The notes beneath the pieces were generated by a model. It saw nothing but the letters and a program-made list of their open reading frames with translations. It made no database searches and was not told the origin of the DNA. A stretch of 64,000 nt of DNA, taken from assembly GCF_016839145.1 (NCBI RefSeq), contig NZ_CP069303.1, positions 2,790,001 to 2,854,000 on the forward strand, written 5' to 3'. Source of the stretch: Shinella sp. PSBB067 (GTDB taxonomy: Bacteria > Pseudomonadota > Alphaproteobacteria > Rhizobiales > Rhizobiaceae). The stretch's first letter is position 1. Each line of letters starts with the position of its first letter. The translations under genes and the position numbers were made by a program. Positions 38,551 through 46,827 of the stretch are shown here, piece after piece.

Positions 38551-39873
38551 ATGACGATGGAACTGCCGAACGATCCCGCCCGCGCGGACGTGCTTGCCGC
38601 CCGCCCGACGCTCTGGACCAACGGGCTTTATCGCGAGAATGCCATCGCCGACGCGTCCCTGCCGCTGGCGCCCGCTCAGGTCGGCGAGGCGGAGGCGAAC
38701 TGGAAGCGGCTGGCGCCGCTGCTGGCGGCCTGCTTTCCGGAACTGGACGCCACGGCGGGCGCGATCCGCTCCGACCTGATCGAGCTGGACGCGCTGCGCG
38801 AGGCGCTCGGCTATGGCGGCGCCGGGTTCGGCCGGGTCTTCGTGAAGGCCGACAGCGCGCTGCCGGTCGCCGGGTCGATCAAGGCGCGCGGCGGTGTCTA
38901 CGAGGTCTTCGTCTTCGCCGAGGAACTCGCGCGGCGGGAAGGACTTCTCGCCCGAGGGCAGGATATCCGCAATCTCGCCGGCTCTGATGCACGCGCCTTC
39001 TTCTCCCGCTACACGATCGCCGTCGGCAGCACCGGCAATCTCGGGCTCAGCGTCGGCATCGCGGCGCGCGCGCTCGGCTTCAAGGCGACTGTGCACATGT
39101 CCTCCGATGCGAAGGCATGGAAGGTGGAGCGCCTGGGGAAGCTCGGCGTCGAGGTCGTGCAGCACGAGGCCGACTACACCACCGCGGTGGAGATGGCCCG
39201 CGAGGTCGCCGCGAGCGATCCGTCGATCTATTTCGTCGACGACGAGCAATCCCGCCGCCTGTTCCTCGGCTACAGCGCCGCCGCGTCGGAGCTTGCCGGG
39301 CAGCTCGCCGCCTGCGGCGTCACGGTCGATGCCGACCATCCCCTCTTCCTCTACCTGCCCTGCGGCATCGGCGGCGCGCCCGGCGGCGTCGCCTATGGCG
39401 CCAAGAAGATATTCGGCGACGCCGTCCACTGCTTCTTTGTGGAGCCGGTCCAGTCACCCTGCGCGCTCGTCCACATGATGAGCGGGTCGCAGGACCTCGT
39501 CTCGGTCTACGATGTCGGCCTCACCAACGACACGGAAGCCGACGGCATGGCCGTCGCGCGCATGTCGGCCTTCGTCGCCACGGTCATGCGCGAGATGCTG
39601 GCCGGTGTCTTCACCGTCGACGACGCCTCGCTCTTCCGCTGGCTGCGTCTTGCCCACGAGACGCAGGCCATCCGCCTCGAGCCCTCGGCCGCGGCGGGCT
39701 TCGCCGGTCCGCACTTCCTGGTCGATCATCCGCAGGGGCGCGCCTTCGCCGAACGCTGGAAGATCGGCGACAGCCTTGCCCGCGCGACCCATGTCGTCTG
39801 GACGACGGGTGGTTCCTTCGTGCCGCAGGAGCAGTTCGACGCCTTCCTGAAAACGGCGGCCGAACTCGGATAA
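38551..39873 (+). CDS. dsdA: D-serine ammonia-lyase
   Basis: 440-aa PLP-dependent D-serine dehydratase giving pyruvate and ammonia. The PLP lysine is Lys111 in AGSIKARGG and the phosphate-binding glycine loop is VGSTGNLGLS. The family DDEQSRRLFLGYSAA and C-terminal VWTTGGSFVP segments are present. Its placement after glyA-folD-purU suggests that serine made or racemised in this pathway is drained to pyruvate. Confidence 0.93.
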   Translation: MTMELPNDPARADVLAARPTLWTNGLYRENAIADASLPLAPAQVGEAEANWKRLAPLLAACFPELDATAGAIRSDLIELDALREALGYGGAGFGRVFVKADSALPVAGSIKARGGVYEVFVFAEELARREGLLARGQDIRNLAGSDARAFFSRYTIAVGSTGNLGLSVGIAARALGFKATVHMSSDAKAWKVERLGKLGVEVVQHEADYTTAVEMAREVAASDPSIYFVDDEQSRRLFLGYSAAASELAGQLAACGVTVDADHPLFLYLPCGIGGAPGGVAYGAKKIFGDAVHCFFVEPVQSPCALVHMMSGSQDLVSVYDVGLTNDTEADGMAVARMSAFVATVMREMLAGVFTVDDASLFRWLRLAHETQAIRLEPSAAAGFAGPHFLVDHPQGRAFAERWKIGDSLARATHVVWTTGGSFVPQEQFDAFLKTAAELG

Positions 39874-39882
39874 GCCGGCCGG

Positions 39883-40608
39883 CTACTCGATCTCGATGTC
39901 CGCGCAGAGCGGCAGGTGATCGGATGCGCGACGGGCGAGCGGGCTGTCGTGCACGAAGGTCCGGTGAACGCGCACCCCCTCGTCGACAAAGATATGGTCG
40001 ATACGCAGGAGCGGCAGGCGCGAGGGGAACGTCGCCCCGGGCCGGCCGCCGGCCTCGACCTGCGCATCCTTGAGACGCCGCGCCAGCAGGCGGTAGGACG
40101 CCGAGCGCGAAACGGCGTTGAGGTCGCCGGCGAAAACGATGCGCGAACGCTCCGGCATCTCCGCCCCGAGCCAGCCCGGCCCGACCAGGGCCTCGGTCTG
40201 CCGCATGCGCTCGCCGCCGAGCAGGCCGAGATGGGTGACGAAGACCTGCAGCTTCATCCCGTCGACCGGCACCTCCACCCAGAGCGCCCCGCGCGGCTCG
40301 CCGCGCGACGGCAGCCCGCCGGCCTTGACCAGACGCGTCGGCAGGGCCGTCAGCAGCGCATCTCCGTAGCGCTCCTCCTCGAGGTGGAGCGCGGGATGGA
40401 AATGCGAGATCATGCTGAGGTGAGCGGCGATGGTCTCGGCCTGGTCGACGCCGCCGCTGCGCGCCCGCTCCACGTCCACCTCCTGCAGGGCGACGATGTC
40501 CGCCCCGCACTCGGCGATCACGGCGGCGATACGGCCGGGATCGAGCTTGCGGTCTGTGCCGAAGCAACTATGCACGTTGTAGGTCACCACCCTCAGCCGA
40601 CTGCCCAT
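39883..40608 (-). CDS. Endonuclease/exonuclease/phosphatase family protein (YbhP-like)
   Basis: 241-aa metal-dependent hydrolase of the EEP superfamily. Motifs: TYNVHSCFG, ALQEVDV (metal-binding Glu), VFAGDLNAV and the C-terminal SDHLPL histidine. It is divergent from a YbhN-like gene, with a clsB-like gene nearby, the same trio as E. coli ybhP-clsB-ybhN, so phospholipid or phosphodiester metabolism is more likely than DNA repair. An EcfG-type promoter match precedes it on the minus strand. Confidence 0.88.
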   Translation of the reverse strand: MGSRLRVVTYNVHSCFGTDRKLDPGRIAAVIAECGADIVALQEVDVERARSGGVDQAETIAAHLSMISHFHPALHLEEERYGDALLTALPTRLVKAGGLPSRGEPRGALWVEVPVDGMKLQVFVTHLGLLGGERMRQTEALVGPGWLGAEMPERSRIVFAGDLNAVSRSASYRLLARRLKDAQVEAGGRPGATFPSRLPLLRIDHIFVDEGVRVHRTFVHDSPLARRASDHLPLCADIEIE

Positions 40609-40637
40609 GCCTTCCTCTCGTTCCTTCGCACGTCGTG

Positions 40638-40663
40638 GGAACCCGAAAAGCCTGGTTTTCGTT
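40638..40663 (+). promoter_or_regulatory. EcfG-type general-stress promoter for the YbhN-like gene
   Basis: GGAAC (40638-40642), 17-nt spacer, CGTT (40660-40663): exact fit to the alphaproteobacterial EcfG/RpoE2 consensus GGAAC-N16/17-CGTT. It lies 27 nt before the ATG of the downstream gene. Confidence 0.75.
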
Positions 40664-40665
40664 CC
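40640..40665 (-). promoter_or_regulatory. EcfG-type promoter on the opposite strand for the YbhP-like gene
   Basis: Read leftward, GGAAC (40665-40661), 17-nt spacer, GGTT (40643-40640). It overlaps the plus-strand promoter almost completely because the whole stretch is a near-palindrome. The -10 has G for C at its first position. The start codon of the YbhP-like gene is 32 nt downstream. Confidence 0.6.
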
Positions 40666-40689
40666 GACCCGTCAGGCAAGGGAAAACGC

Positions 40690-41622
40690 ATGAAACGAAG
40701 CCATATCCTCCACGCGCTGGTCGCCGGCGCGGTGCTCGTCGCCGGTTGGCTCGTCTACCGGACGCTGAGCCAATATACATGGGAGGACATCCGGAGCTCC
40801 ATCGCCGCCATCCCGGCTGTGAACTTCGCGCTCGCGCTCGCCTTCGCGGCCTGTTCCTACGTCTGCCTGACATTCTTCGACGTCCTGGCGCTGCGCTATG
40901 TCGGCAAGCCGCTGCCCTATCCGCGCACCGCACTCGCCTCCTTCACCAGCCTCTCCATCGGCCACAATGTCGGCGTGGCCGCGCTGAGCAGCGGCGCGGT
41001 GCGCTACCGCTTCTATTCCCGCTGGGGCCTTGAAGCGCAGGAGATCGCAAAGCTGATCGTCTTCTGCGGGGTGACCGTGGGGCTCGGGCTCGTCACGCTC
41101 GCCGGCATCTGCCTGCTTGCCCTTCCCGGCACCGCGGGCAAGGTGGCAGGAATCGGGACGGGTGCGTCGCTGGCCCTCGGTCTTGCCTGCCTGCTGCTCG
41201 GGGTGATCTATCTTGCGCTCGCCGCCTTCGTGCGCGGCGAGCTGAAGGTCAGAAGCTGGCGCTTCGCGCTGCCGCGTCCCGGCATCGCCGCCTTGCAGAT
41301 CATGGTGGGAACTGCAAACTTCGCCTTCGTCGCCGCCTGCCTGCACCAGCTCCTGAAAGGGGATGCCGGCTATATGGAGACCACGGCAGCCTATGTGGTC
41401 GGCAACCTCACGGCACTGGTCAGCCATGTGCCGGGCGGGCTCGGCGTGCTGGAGACGGCGATCGGCTACCTGCTCGGCAGCGCAGCATCGATCGGCGCGC
41501 TGATCGCCTTCCGCGCGGTCTATTTCTTTATTCCGCTACCGCTGGGGCTTGTCTGCCTGCTGGCCAGCGAGGCCTTGGTCGCCTCCAAGGGCGAGACCGG
41601 ATTGCGCAACAGCCCGAACTGA
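40690..41622 (+). CDS. YbhN/UPF0104-type integral membrane protein (MprF flippase-like)
   Basis: 310-aa protein with about eight membrane segments, related to the flippase half of lysyl-phosphatidylglycerol synthase. Family signature residues are around SFTSLSIGHNVGVAALSSGAVRYR and the VPGGLGVLE motif near the C-terminus. The last 103 nt overlap the end of the convergent phospholipase D-like gene. With the neighbouring clsB-like and ybhP-like genes it suggests membrane phospholipid synthesis or translocation. Start ATG is preceded by AAGGGAA. Confidence 0.88.
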   Translation: MKRSHILHALVAGAVLVAGWLVYRTLSQYTWEDIRSSIAAIPAVNFALALAFAACSYVCLTFFDVLALRYVGKPLPYPRTALASFTSLSIGHNVGVAALSSGAVRYRFYSRWGLEAQEIAKLIVFCGVTVGLGLVTLAGICLLALPGTAGKVAGIGTGASLALGLACLLLGVIYLALAAFVRGELKVRSWRFALPRPGIAALQIMVGTANFAFVAACLHQLLKGDAGYMETTAAYVVGNLTALVSHVPGGLGVLETAIGYLLGSAASIGALIAFRAVYFFIPLPLGLVCLLASEALVASKGETGLRNSPN

Positions 41623-43094
41623 CGCTGCAGGAACGCGCGCGCGCCGTCCACCCAGAGCGAGAGCGGCCACCAGGGCGCGACGGGGTCGACGAAGCCGGTT
41701 CCGAGCACGGGCGCCATGGCGCCCTTTCGTGCGGCATCGCGGAACGGTCGCAATCCGCGCGCCTGCCTGTTGAAGGCATCGATCGCCTTGACCAACGAGC
41801 CTTCTGCCCGCGCCGTCGCGCCGAACGCCTCGATGTCCGCATCGAGATGCTCGGCCAGCAGCCGGTCGCGCAGCGCCAGGATGCTGCGCCGCTGCGCCGG
41901 GTTGGAGGCTTCCACGGCGATGTCGAGCTCCGTATCCAGGGCCTCGCTGCGCTGGTTGAGGTTCGATGAGCCGATACGCAGGAAGCTGTCGTCGACGATG
42001 ACGAGCTTGGAATGGACGACGATCTCCTGCTCCGTGCCGTCGACCTTCGGCACCACGGGATAGAAGGCGCGCATGCGGCCGTGAACGTCGCAACGGGCAA
42101 GCCGGCGGACGAAACGGTCGCGATTGGCGCCGAGCACGAGGCGCTCGATGGTGCCGTGCGAACTTAGCGTCGAGATCACGACGACCTCCGGCCCGTCGGG
42201 CTCGGCAAGCCTTTCGCACAGCACGTCGCAGACCCGCTTGGAGGCGAAGTACTGGCTTTCGATATAAATATGGCGGCGGGCCGCCCCGAGGGCCGCGACG
42301 GTGAGGTCCATCGCCTCCGTGGCGGCGGCGCGGCCGCGGATCGCCGGCTCCGTGCGGGCGAAGGCGACATCGACCTTCATCATGTCGGGGACCAGGCCGT
42401 CGAGGCGGATGTCGGCAGGCTTTTCCGGCGCCGGCACGGCCTCGTCGGTGGCAAACAGCCAGCGGCGGCGCGCAATATCGCCGGCAAGCCGCGCCGCCTC
42501 GCCTTCCAGCGCCACCTGCATGTCGTGCACCGGCTCGTAAGGCTTACCGGACGGCAGGATGCGACGGGGATCGTCGACCCTGTGCTCGCTGGTGTCCCAT
42601 CGCTTGGCGGTGAGGTCGATACCGCCGACGAAGGCCACGCGGTCGTCCGCCACGACGAATTTCTGGTGATGCGAGCCGCGCAAGGGATGGCGGCTATCGA
42701 AGGCAAGCACGATGCGCGGGTGGGAGGACCAGCGCCGCTTGCGAAACATCTTCAGGGACTTGCCGGAATAGATCGGCCCCATCGCCCAGACGAGAACGCG
42801 GATTGTGAGGTCCGGCCGCTGTTCGGCCAGCCTCAGCAGGAAAGCGCCGAGCGTCGGGGATCGGGGATCTCCCGGCCGCATCGGGATGTCGGGATTGAAG
42901 TCCCAGCCGACGATCCAGATTTCCCGCTGCGCCTGTTCGAGCACCGGCTCCAGCGCCCGGAAATAGGCATCGCCATCGACGAGCACGCTCAGCCTGTCGG
43001 CAGTCGCGGTGCGCCAGACGTTCTGTCCGGCCCGGACGATGGGGGATGGCATGCCGGTATTCGCACCGCTCAACGGAAACCCTTCGCTTCGCAC
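41520..43094 (-). CDS. Phospholipase D-family protein (cardiolipin synthase ClsB-like)
   Basis: 524-aa protein with two HKD catalytic motifs: HHQKFVVADDRVAFVGGIDL and HSKLVIVDDSFLRIGSSNLN. There is no predicted N-terminal membrane helix; a moderately hydrophobic stretch lies near the C-terminus (WWPLSLWVDGARAFLQ). The length is longer than E. coli ClsB (413 aa). Start may be this GTG or the ATG at 43052 (MPSPIVRAG). It shares its 3' end with the YbhN-like gene on the other strand. A weaker EcfG-like pattern (GGAAC-N18-TT, 43129-43153) and a GGGAAC/GTTCCC inverted repeat lie upstream. Confidence 0.87.
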   Translation of the reverse strand: MRSEGFPLSGANTGMPSPIVRAGQNVWRTATADRLSVLVDGDAYFRALEPVLEQAQREIWIVGWDFNPDIPMRPGDPRSPTLGAFLLRLAEQRPDLTIRVLVWAMGPIYSGKSLKMFRKRRWSSHPRIVLAFDSRHPLRGSHHQKFVVADDRVAFVGGIDLTAKRWDTSEHRVDDPRRILPSGKPYEPVHDMQVALEGEAARLAGDIARRRWLFATDEAVPAPEKPADIRLDGLVPDMMKVDVAFARTEPAIRGRAAATEAMDLTVAALGAARRHIYIESQYFASKRVCDVLCERLAEPDGPEVVVISTLSSHGTIERLVLGANRDRFVRRLARCDVHGRMRAFYPVVPKVDGTEQEIVVHSKLVIVDDSFLRIGSSNLNQRSEALDTELDIAVEASNPAQRRSILALRDRLLAEHLDADIEAFGATARAEGSLVKAIDAFNRQARGLRPFRDAARKGAMAPVLGTGFVDPVAPWWPLSLWVDGARAFLQRQFGLLRNPVSPLEATKASLASRQTSPSGSGIKK

Positions 43095-43181
43095 TCTCTG
43101 CCGCCTTGTCTGTCGATGCCACGCAGGAAATTCGCGGGAACGATTTTGGTTCCCGCCGAAACGCGACAGACGTGCAGCGGG

Positions 43182-43622
43182 CTAATCGATGTCGATCAGC
43201 GCGATGCCGAGATCGGCGCGGTGCCTGCGCCGCAGAGCCCCCGGGGTTTCCCGCAGCACGACCTCCAGCGTCGGGCGGACATGGCCCTCCAGGAAATGGC
43301 CGCCCTTGGTGCTGCCGTCGGAAAAGCCGAGCACCACATGCAGGTGCAGGCTCGCCTCGCCGTCGTCGTCCACCGCCACGTCGCCGATCATGCTGAGGAC
43401 TTCCGACTGCACCTCGACCGGTATCTTGCCGTAGCTCTTCGTCTCGAAGTCGAAGAAGGCGATGGTCGCGGCGCGGAAGGCGCCGATCGCGGTGATCGAG
43501 GCCGAGGTCACGCCTTCCCTCCTTGCAAAGTCGGTGATGCACCGGAAAGCCTCATCCCCCTCGTCGAGAACGAGGATGTAGGTCCGTTCACCCGCATCGC
43601 TTGCCAGAAGTTTGTGCTTCAT
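43182..43622 (-). CDS. PPC/DUF296-domain protein
   Basis: 146-aa single-domain protein of the plants-and-prokaryotes-conserved (PPC, DUF296) family, trimeric in known structures; the bacterial function is unclear. Recognisable segments are SITAIGAFRAATIAFFD and LHLHVVLGFSDGSTKGGHFLEGHVRPTLEV. It follows otsB (57 nt gap) on the same strand, with GGAGG 7-9 nt before the ATG and a weak EcfG-like GGAAC-N18-TT (43649-43673) in the gap. It probably belongs to the stress-linked block. Confidence 0.85.
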   Translation of the reverse strand: MKHKLLASDAGERTYILVLDEGDEAFRCITDFARREGVTSASITAIGAFRAATIAFFDFETKSYGKIPVEVQSEVLSMIGDVAVDDDGEASLHLHVVLGFSDGSTKGGHFLEGHVRPTLEVVLRETPGALRRRHRADLGIALIDID

Positions 43623-43679
43623 CGTCTGCCTCCGTTCGCTTGAGGGGAAAGGCGCGAGGACCGTTTCTGTTCCGGCCGA

Positions 43680-44492
43680 TCAGGAAGCGGCGGCGGTCTT
43701 GCGGGCATTCGTGGCCGCGACGGTCGCCAGCGCCGAGCGGATCGACGATGGAGAGGAGGATTTGGCAAGCGCGCAGGTTGCGGTGGACAGCGAGCCGACC
43801 CGGATCGACCGTCCGCCCCGCGCATTGGCGAGGGCGAACATGGATTCGTCCGTCAGGTCGTCGCCGATCGCGATCGGCAGGCGTCCCGTGAAGGGAGGCT
43901 GCTCCAGATAGGAGGCGACCGCCTCGCCCTTGTCGGCCCGGGACGGGCGGATCTCGAAGACCATCTTGCCCGGCTGCAGCACCCAGGCCGGACCTGCCTC
44001 CTCGGCGAAATCGCGCATGATCCTTTCGAGCGCCGTATCGTAGGCGGGCGCCAGCCGGTAATGCGCGGCGACGGCCGCGCCCTTGTCCTCGATCAGCACG
44101 CCCTCCATCCAGGCCGTCTCTTCGGCCAGCCGGTGCTTCAGCGCCGCGAAGGCCGGCGTTTCGGCGACCACCGAAACCGTCCTGTCGGCACGCCGGGCCT
44201 GCGCGCCATGCAGGCCCGCGATGGGAAAGCGGTGCGGCGCAAACAGCCCGTCCGCATAGGGAAGGCTCCGCCCCGTCACCAGCGCCAGCGCCCCGCCGAG
44301 GCGGCCTGAGACCGCCGCAAGGTCGCCCGGCAGGGAAAGCGGGACCTGGATCGCATCCGGCGTCGCGGCCAGATCGAGCAGCGTCCCGTCGATGTCGAGG
44401 AAAAGCGCCCAGCGGTCGGGTTCCTCAACAAGACGGCGCACGAGGTGGCGCGTCGCCGCATCGGTCGGCTGCAATTTCTCCTGTTCGCTCAT
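43680..44492 (-). CDS. otsB: Trehalose-6-phosphate phosphatase
   Basis: 270-aa HAD-superfamily phosphatase releasing trehalose from trehalose-6-phosphate. Motif I is FLDIDGTLLDLA (about 31-42), motif II ALVTGR and motif IV IAIGDDLTDESMF. The ATG at 44492 (MSEQEKLQPTD) has CAGGGA just upstream; the longer frame is not conserved. The partner synthase otsA is not in the window. Trehalose fits an osmotic/desiccation stress setting. The C-terminus is serine/alanine rich. Confidence 0.92.
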   Translation of the reverse strand: MSEQEKLQPTDAATRHLVRRLVEEPDRWALFLDIDGTLLDLAATPDAIQVPLSLPGDLAAVSGRLGGALALVTGRSLPYADGLFAPHRFPIAGLHGAQARRADRTVSVVAETPAFAALKHRLAEETAWMEGVLIEDKGAAVAAHYRLAPAYDTALERIMRDFAEEAGPAWVLQPGKMVFEIRPSRADKGEAVASYLEQPPFTGRLPIAIGDDLTDESMFALANARGGRSIRVGSLSTATCALAKSSSPSSIRSALATVAATNARKTAAAS

Positions 44493-44598
44493 GATCCCTG
44501 CAAGTAGTTCGCGATCGGCGGCCGGCAAGAGGGTGGATTGGAACAAGTTTTTCTCCGCCGCATTCTGCCCTCGCATTTTGAAGCGGGCGGGAGACGGC

Positions 44599-45672
44599 AT
44601 GGCGAAGCGAAAAGAGAAGGCCGGCGAACAGCACGCCACCATTGCCCACGGCGCCGAGGCGCTCCCGGCGGTGCGCGTGACGAGCTACAACCTGGAACTG
44701 CGCGACAGGAACGGTTTCATCGGCGACCAGGCGAACAAGTCGGCTTTCCGCGACGCCGTCGACGGATGGCGCAAGCGCGTGCGCGAGGGCGGCCCCGATC
44801 CCCTTGGGGACGTCCCGACGGACGAGCTCACGAAGAAGGAGATCGACGCGCCGCTCAAGGACGAGCAGTCGGAGGCCGCCGCCCTGGTGCTCGCCGCCAT
44901 CGACGACTTTGCCGAAGCGCTCGCCGCCATCCTTGCGCGCTACCTGAAGGAGGAGCCATGGAAGGGCACGACGAAGATCGCGGTCGGCGGCGGCTTTCGC
45001 GACAGCAAGGCAGGCCTGATGGCGATCGCCAAGGCCCAGATCCTTCTGAAGGCCGACGGCCGGAAGGTGGAGTTGCTGCCGATCGCCCATCACCCCGACG
45101 AGGCCGGCCTGATCGGCGCGGTCCACCTCATTCCTTCCTGGATGCTGAAGGGCCACGATGCGATCCTTGCCGTCGACATCGGCGGCACCAACATCCGCGC
45201 CGGCATCGTCAAGCTCAACCTCGACAAGAAGCCGGATTTCTCCAAGGCCGAGGTCTGGAAATCGGAACTGTGGCGCCATGCCGACGACGAGCCGCGCCGC
45301 ACCGCAACCATCGAATATCTCGTCAAGATGATCGAAGCCCTGATCGCCAGGGCGGAAAAGGCCAAGCTCGCGCTCGCGCCGGTCATCGGCATCGGATGCC
45401 CGGGCATCATCGCCCCGGACGGTTCGATCGCCCGCGGCGGGCAGAACCTGCCGGGCGGCAATTGGGAGAGCACGCATTTCAACCTTCCGGAGGCCCTGCG
45501 CAAGGCGATCCCCGAAATCGCGGGCCAGCCGACATTCGTCATCATGCACAACGATGCCGTCGTGCAGGGCCTGTCGGAAGTGCCGCGCATGGCGGATGTC
45601 GAGCGCTGGGCGGCGGTGACGATCGGCACCGGCCTCGGCAATGCCAGCTTCGAGCGGCAATCGCCCGCCTGA
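44599..45672 (+). CDS. ROK-family protein with extended N-terminal region
   Basis: 357-aa protein whose C-terminal half is a ROK sugar kinase/regulator fold: phosphate-binding LAVDIGGTNIRAGIV and GIGCPGIIAPDG are clear, and a TIGTGLGNASF loop lies near the end. The first 170 residues are not a helix-turn-helix; they resemble nothing I can name with certainty. The zinc motif CxCGxxGC of classical ROK proteins is missing, and the C-terminal lobe looks shortened. Start ATG has GGGAG about 8 nt upstream. It is divergent from otsB, with a GGAAC-N18-TT pattern at 44540-44564. Sugar kinase activity is a guess. Confidence 0.75.
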   Translation: MAKRKEKAGEQHATIAHGAEALPAVRVTSYNLELRDRNGFIGDQANKSAFRDAVDGWRKRVREGGPDPLGDVPTDELTKKEIDAPLKDEQSEAAALVLAAIDDFAEALAAILARYLKEEPWKGTTKIAVGGGFRDSKAGLMAIAKAQILLKADGRKVELLPIAHHPDEAGLIGAVHLIPSWMLKGHDAILAVDIGGTNIRAGIVKLNLDKKPDFSKAEVWKSELWRHADDEPRRTATIEYLVKMIEALIARAEKAKLALAPVIGIGCPGIIAPDGSIARGGQNLPGGNWESTHFNLPEALRKAIPEIAGQPTFVIMHNDAVVQGLSEVPRMADVERWAAVTIGTGLGNASFERQSPA

Positions 45673-45714
45673 GGGACCGTAACCAGGCCACGGGGCGGCG
45701 GCGCGAACCCCCGC

Positions 45715-46827
45715 TCAGTCGAGCGTCCGCCGGAACCGCATCAGCGCGAGCGCGCCGAGCACCACGACCATGACGAGCAGGGCGGCGAAGTCCGTGGCGA
45801 CATCCGCGGGCTCGGCGCCCTTGAGCATGACGGCGCGCACCATCCTCAAAAGATGCGTGATCGGCAGGATCTCGCCCAGCCATTGCGCCCATTCCGGCAT
45901 GCCGCGGAAGGGAAACATGAAGCCGGAAAGCAGCACCGAGGGCAGGAAGATGAAGATCGAGAGCTGCATGGCCTGCATCTGCGTGCGGGCGACGGTGGAG
46001 ATCAGGTAGCCGAGCAGGACGAGCGCCAGCACGAACAGCAGCACGCAGGCGAAAAGCAGATGCGCGGACCCGACGAAGGGAACGCCGAAGACGAGCTTGG
46101 CAGCGCCGAGCACGACGAGCCCCTGCACCGCGCCGATGCCGATGAAGGGCGTGATCTTGCCGATCATGATCTCGGCGGGCGTGGCGGGCATGGCGAGGAG
46201 GTTTTCCATCGTGCCGCGCTCGATCTCGCGCGTCAGCGCCATCGCCGCCATCATGACCAGCGTCATCTGCAGGATGACGCCGAGAAGGCCGGGCACGATA
46301 TTGTATTGCATGATGCCTTCGGGATTGTACCGGCTGTGCGCGACGATCTCGAGCGTATGGGGCGGGGCCTCGCCCATCTCGCGCGCCAGGAAGGCATCGG
46401 CGACGCGGCCCAGGGCCGCGACCGCACCGGACGAGGCCGCCGGATCCGCCGCATCCGCCTCGACCAGCAATCGCGGCCGGTCGTCGCGCAAAATCCTCCG
46501 GCCGAAATCCGGCGGGATGAGGATGACAAAGGAAACGTCGCCGCGGGCAAGCAGCCGGTCCGCCTGCGCCGCCGTCACGCCGGCATGGGTAATGTCGAAA
46601 TAGCCCGTCACTTCCAGCGCGGTGGACATGGCCTGCGTGAAGCGGTCCTGAACCGGTGCGACAAGCGCCGTCGGCAGGTGGCGCGGATCGTTGTTGATGG
46701 CGAAGCCGAACAGGAGAAGCTGCATGACCGGCACGACGAGCATCATCGCGAACGTGACGCGGTCGCGCCGCATCTGGATGAATTCCTTGCGCAGGATCGC
46801 GCCCAGCCGGTGGAGCGAAAGGGTCAT
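45715..46827 (-). CDS. ABC-2 type transporter permease (YbhR/YbhS-like)
   Basis: 370-aa exporter permease: one N-terminal membrane helix (VTFAMMLVVPVMQLLLFGFAI), a large extracytoplasmic domain (about 45-175), then five helices. Typical ABC-2 segments REIERGTMENLLAMPATPAEIMIGKI and LSGFMFPFRGMPEWAQWLGEILP are present. It overlaps the ATPase gene by 4 nt. Only one permease gene is present, whereas E. coli has YbhR plus YbhS, so a homodimer is expected. Confidence 0.9.
   Translation of the reverse strand: MTLSLHRLGAILRKEFIQMRRDRVTFAMMLVVPVMQLLLFGFAINNDPRHLPTALVAPVQDRFTQAMSTALEVTGYFDITHAGVTAAQADRLLARGDVSFVILIPPDFGRRILRDDRPRLLVEADAADPAASSGAVAALGRVADAFLAREMGEAPPHTLEIVAHSRYNPEGIMQYNIVPGLLGVILQMTLVMMAAMALTREIERGTMENLLAMPATPAEIMIGKITPFIGIGAVQGLVVLGAAKLVFGVPFVGSAHLLFACVLLFVLALVLLGYLISTVARTQMQAMQLSIFIFLPSVLLSGFMFPFRGMPEWAQWLGEILPITHLLRMVRAVMLKGAEPADVATDFAALLVMVVVLGALALMRFRRTLD

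Noticed and set aside
43141..43160. GGGAAC/GTTCCC inverted repeat upstream of the clsB-like gene as a strong EcfG promoter
   Set aside because: The GGAAC is present but no GTT occurs 16-17 nt downstream on either strand; only a looser N18-TT pattern fits, so it is kept as weak evidence only.
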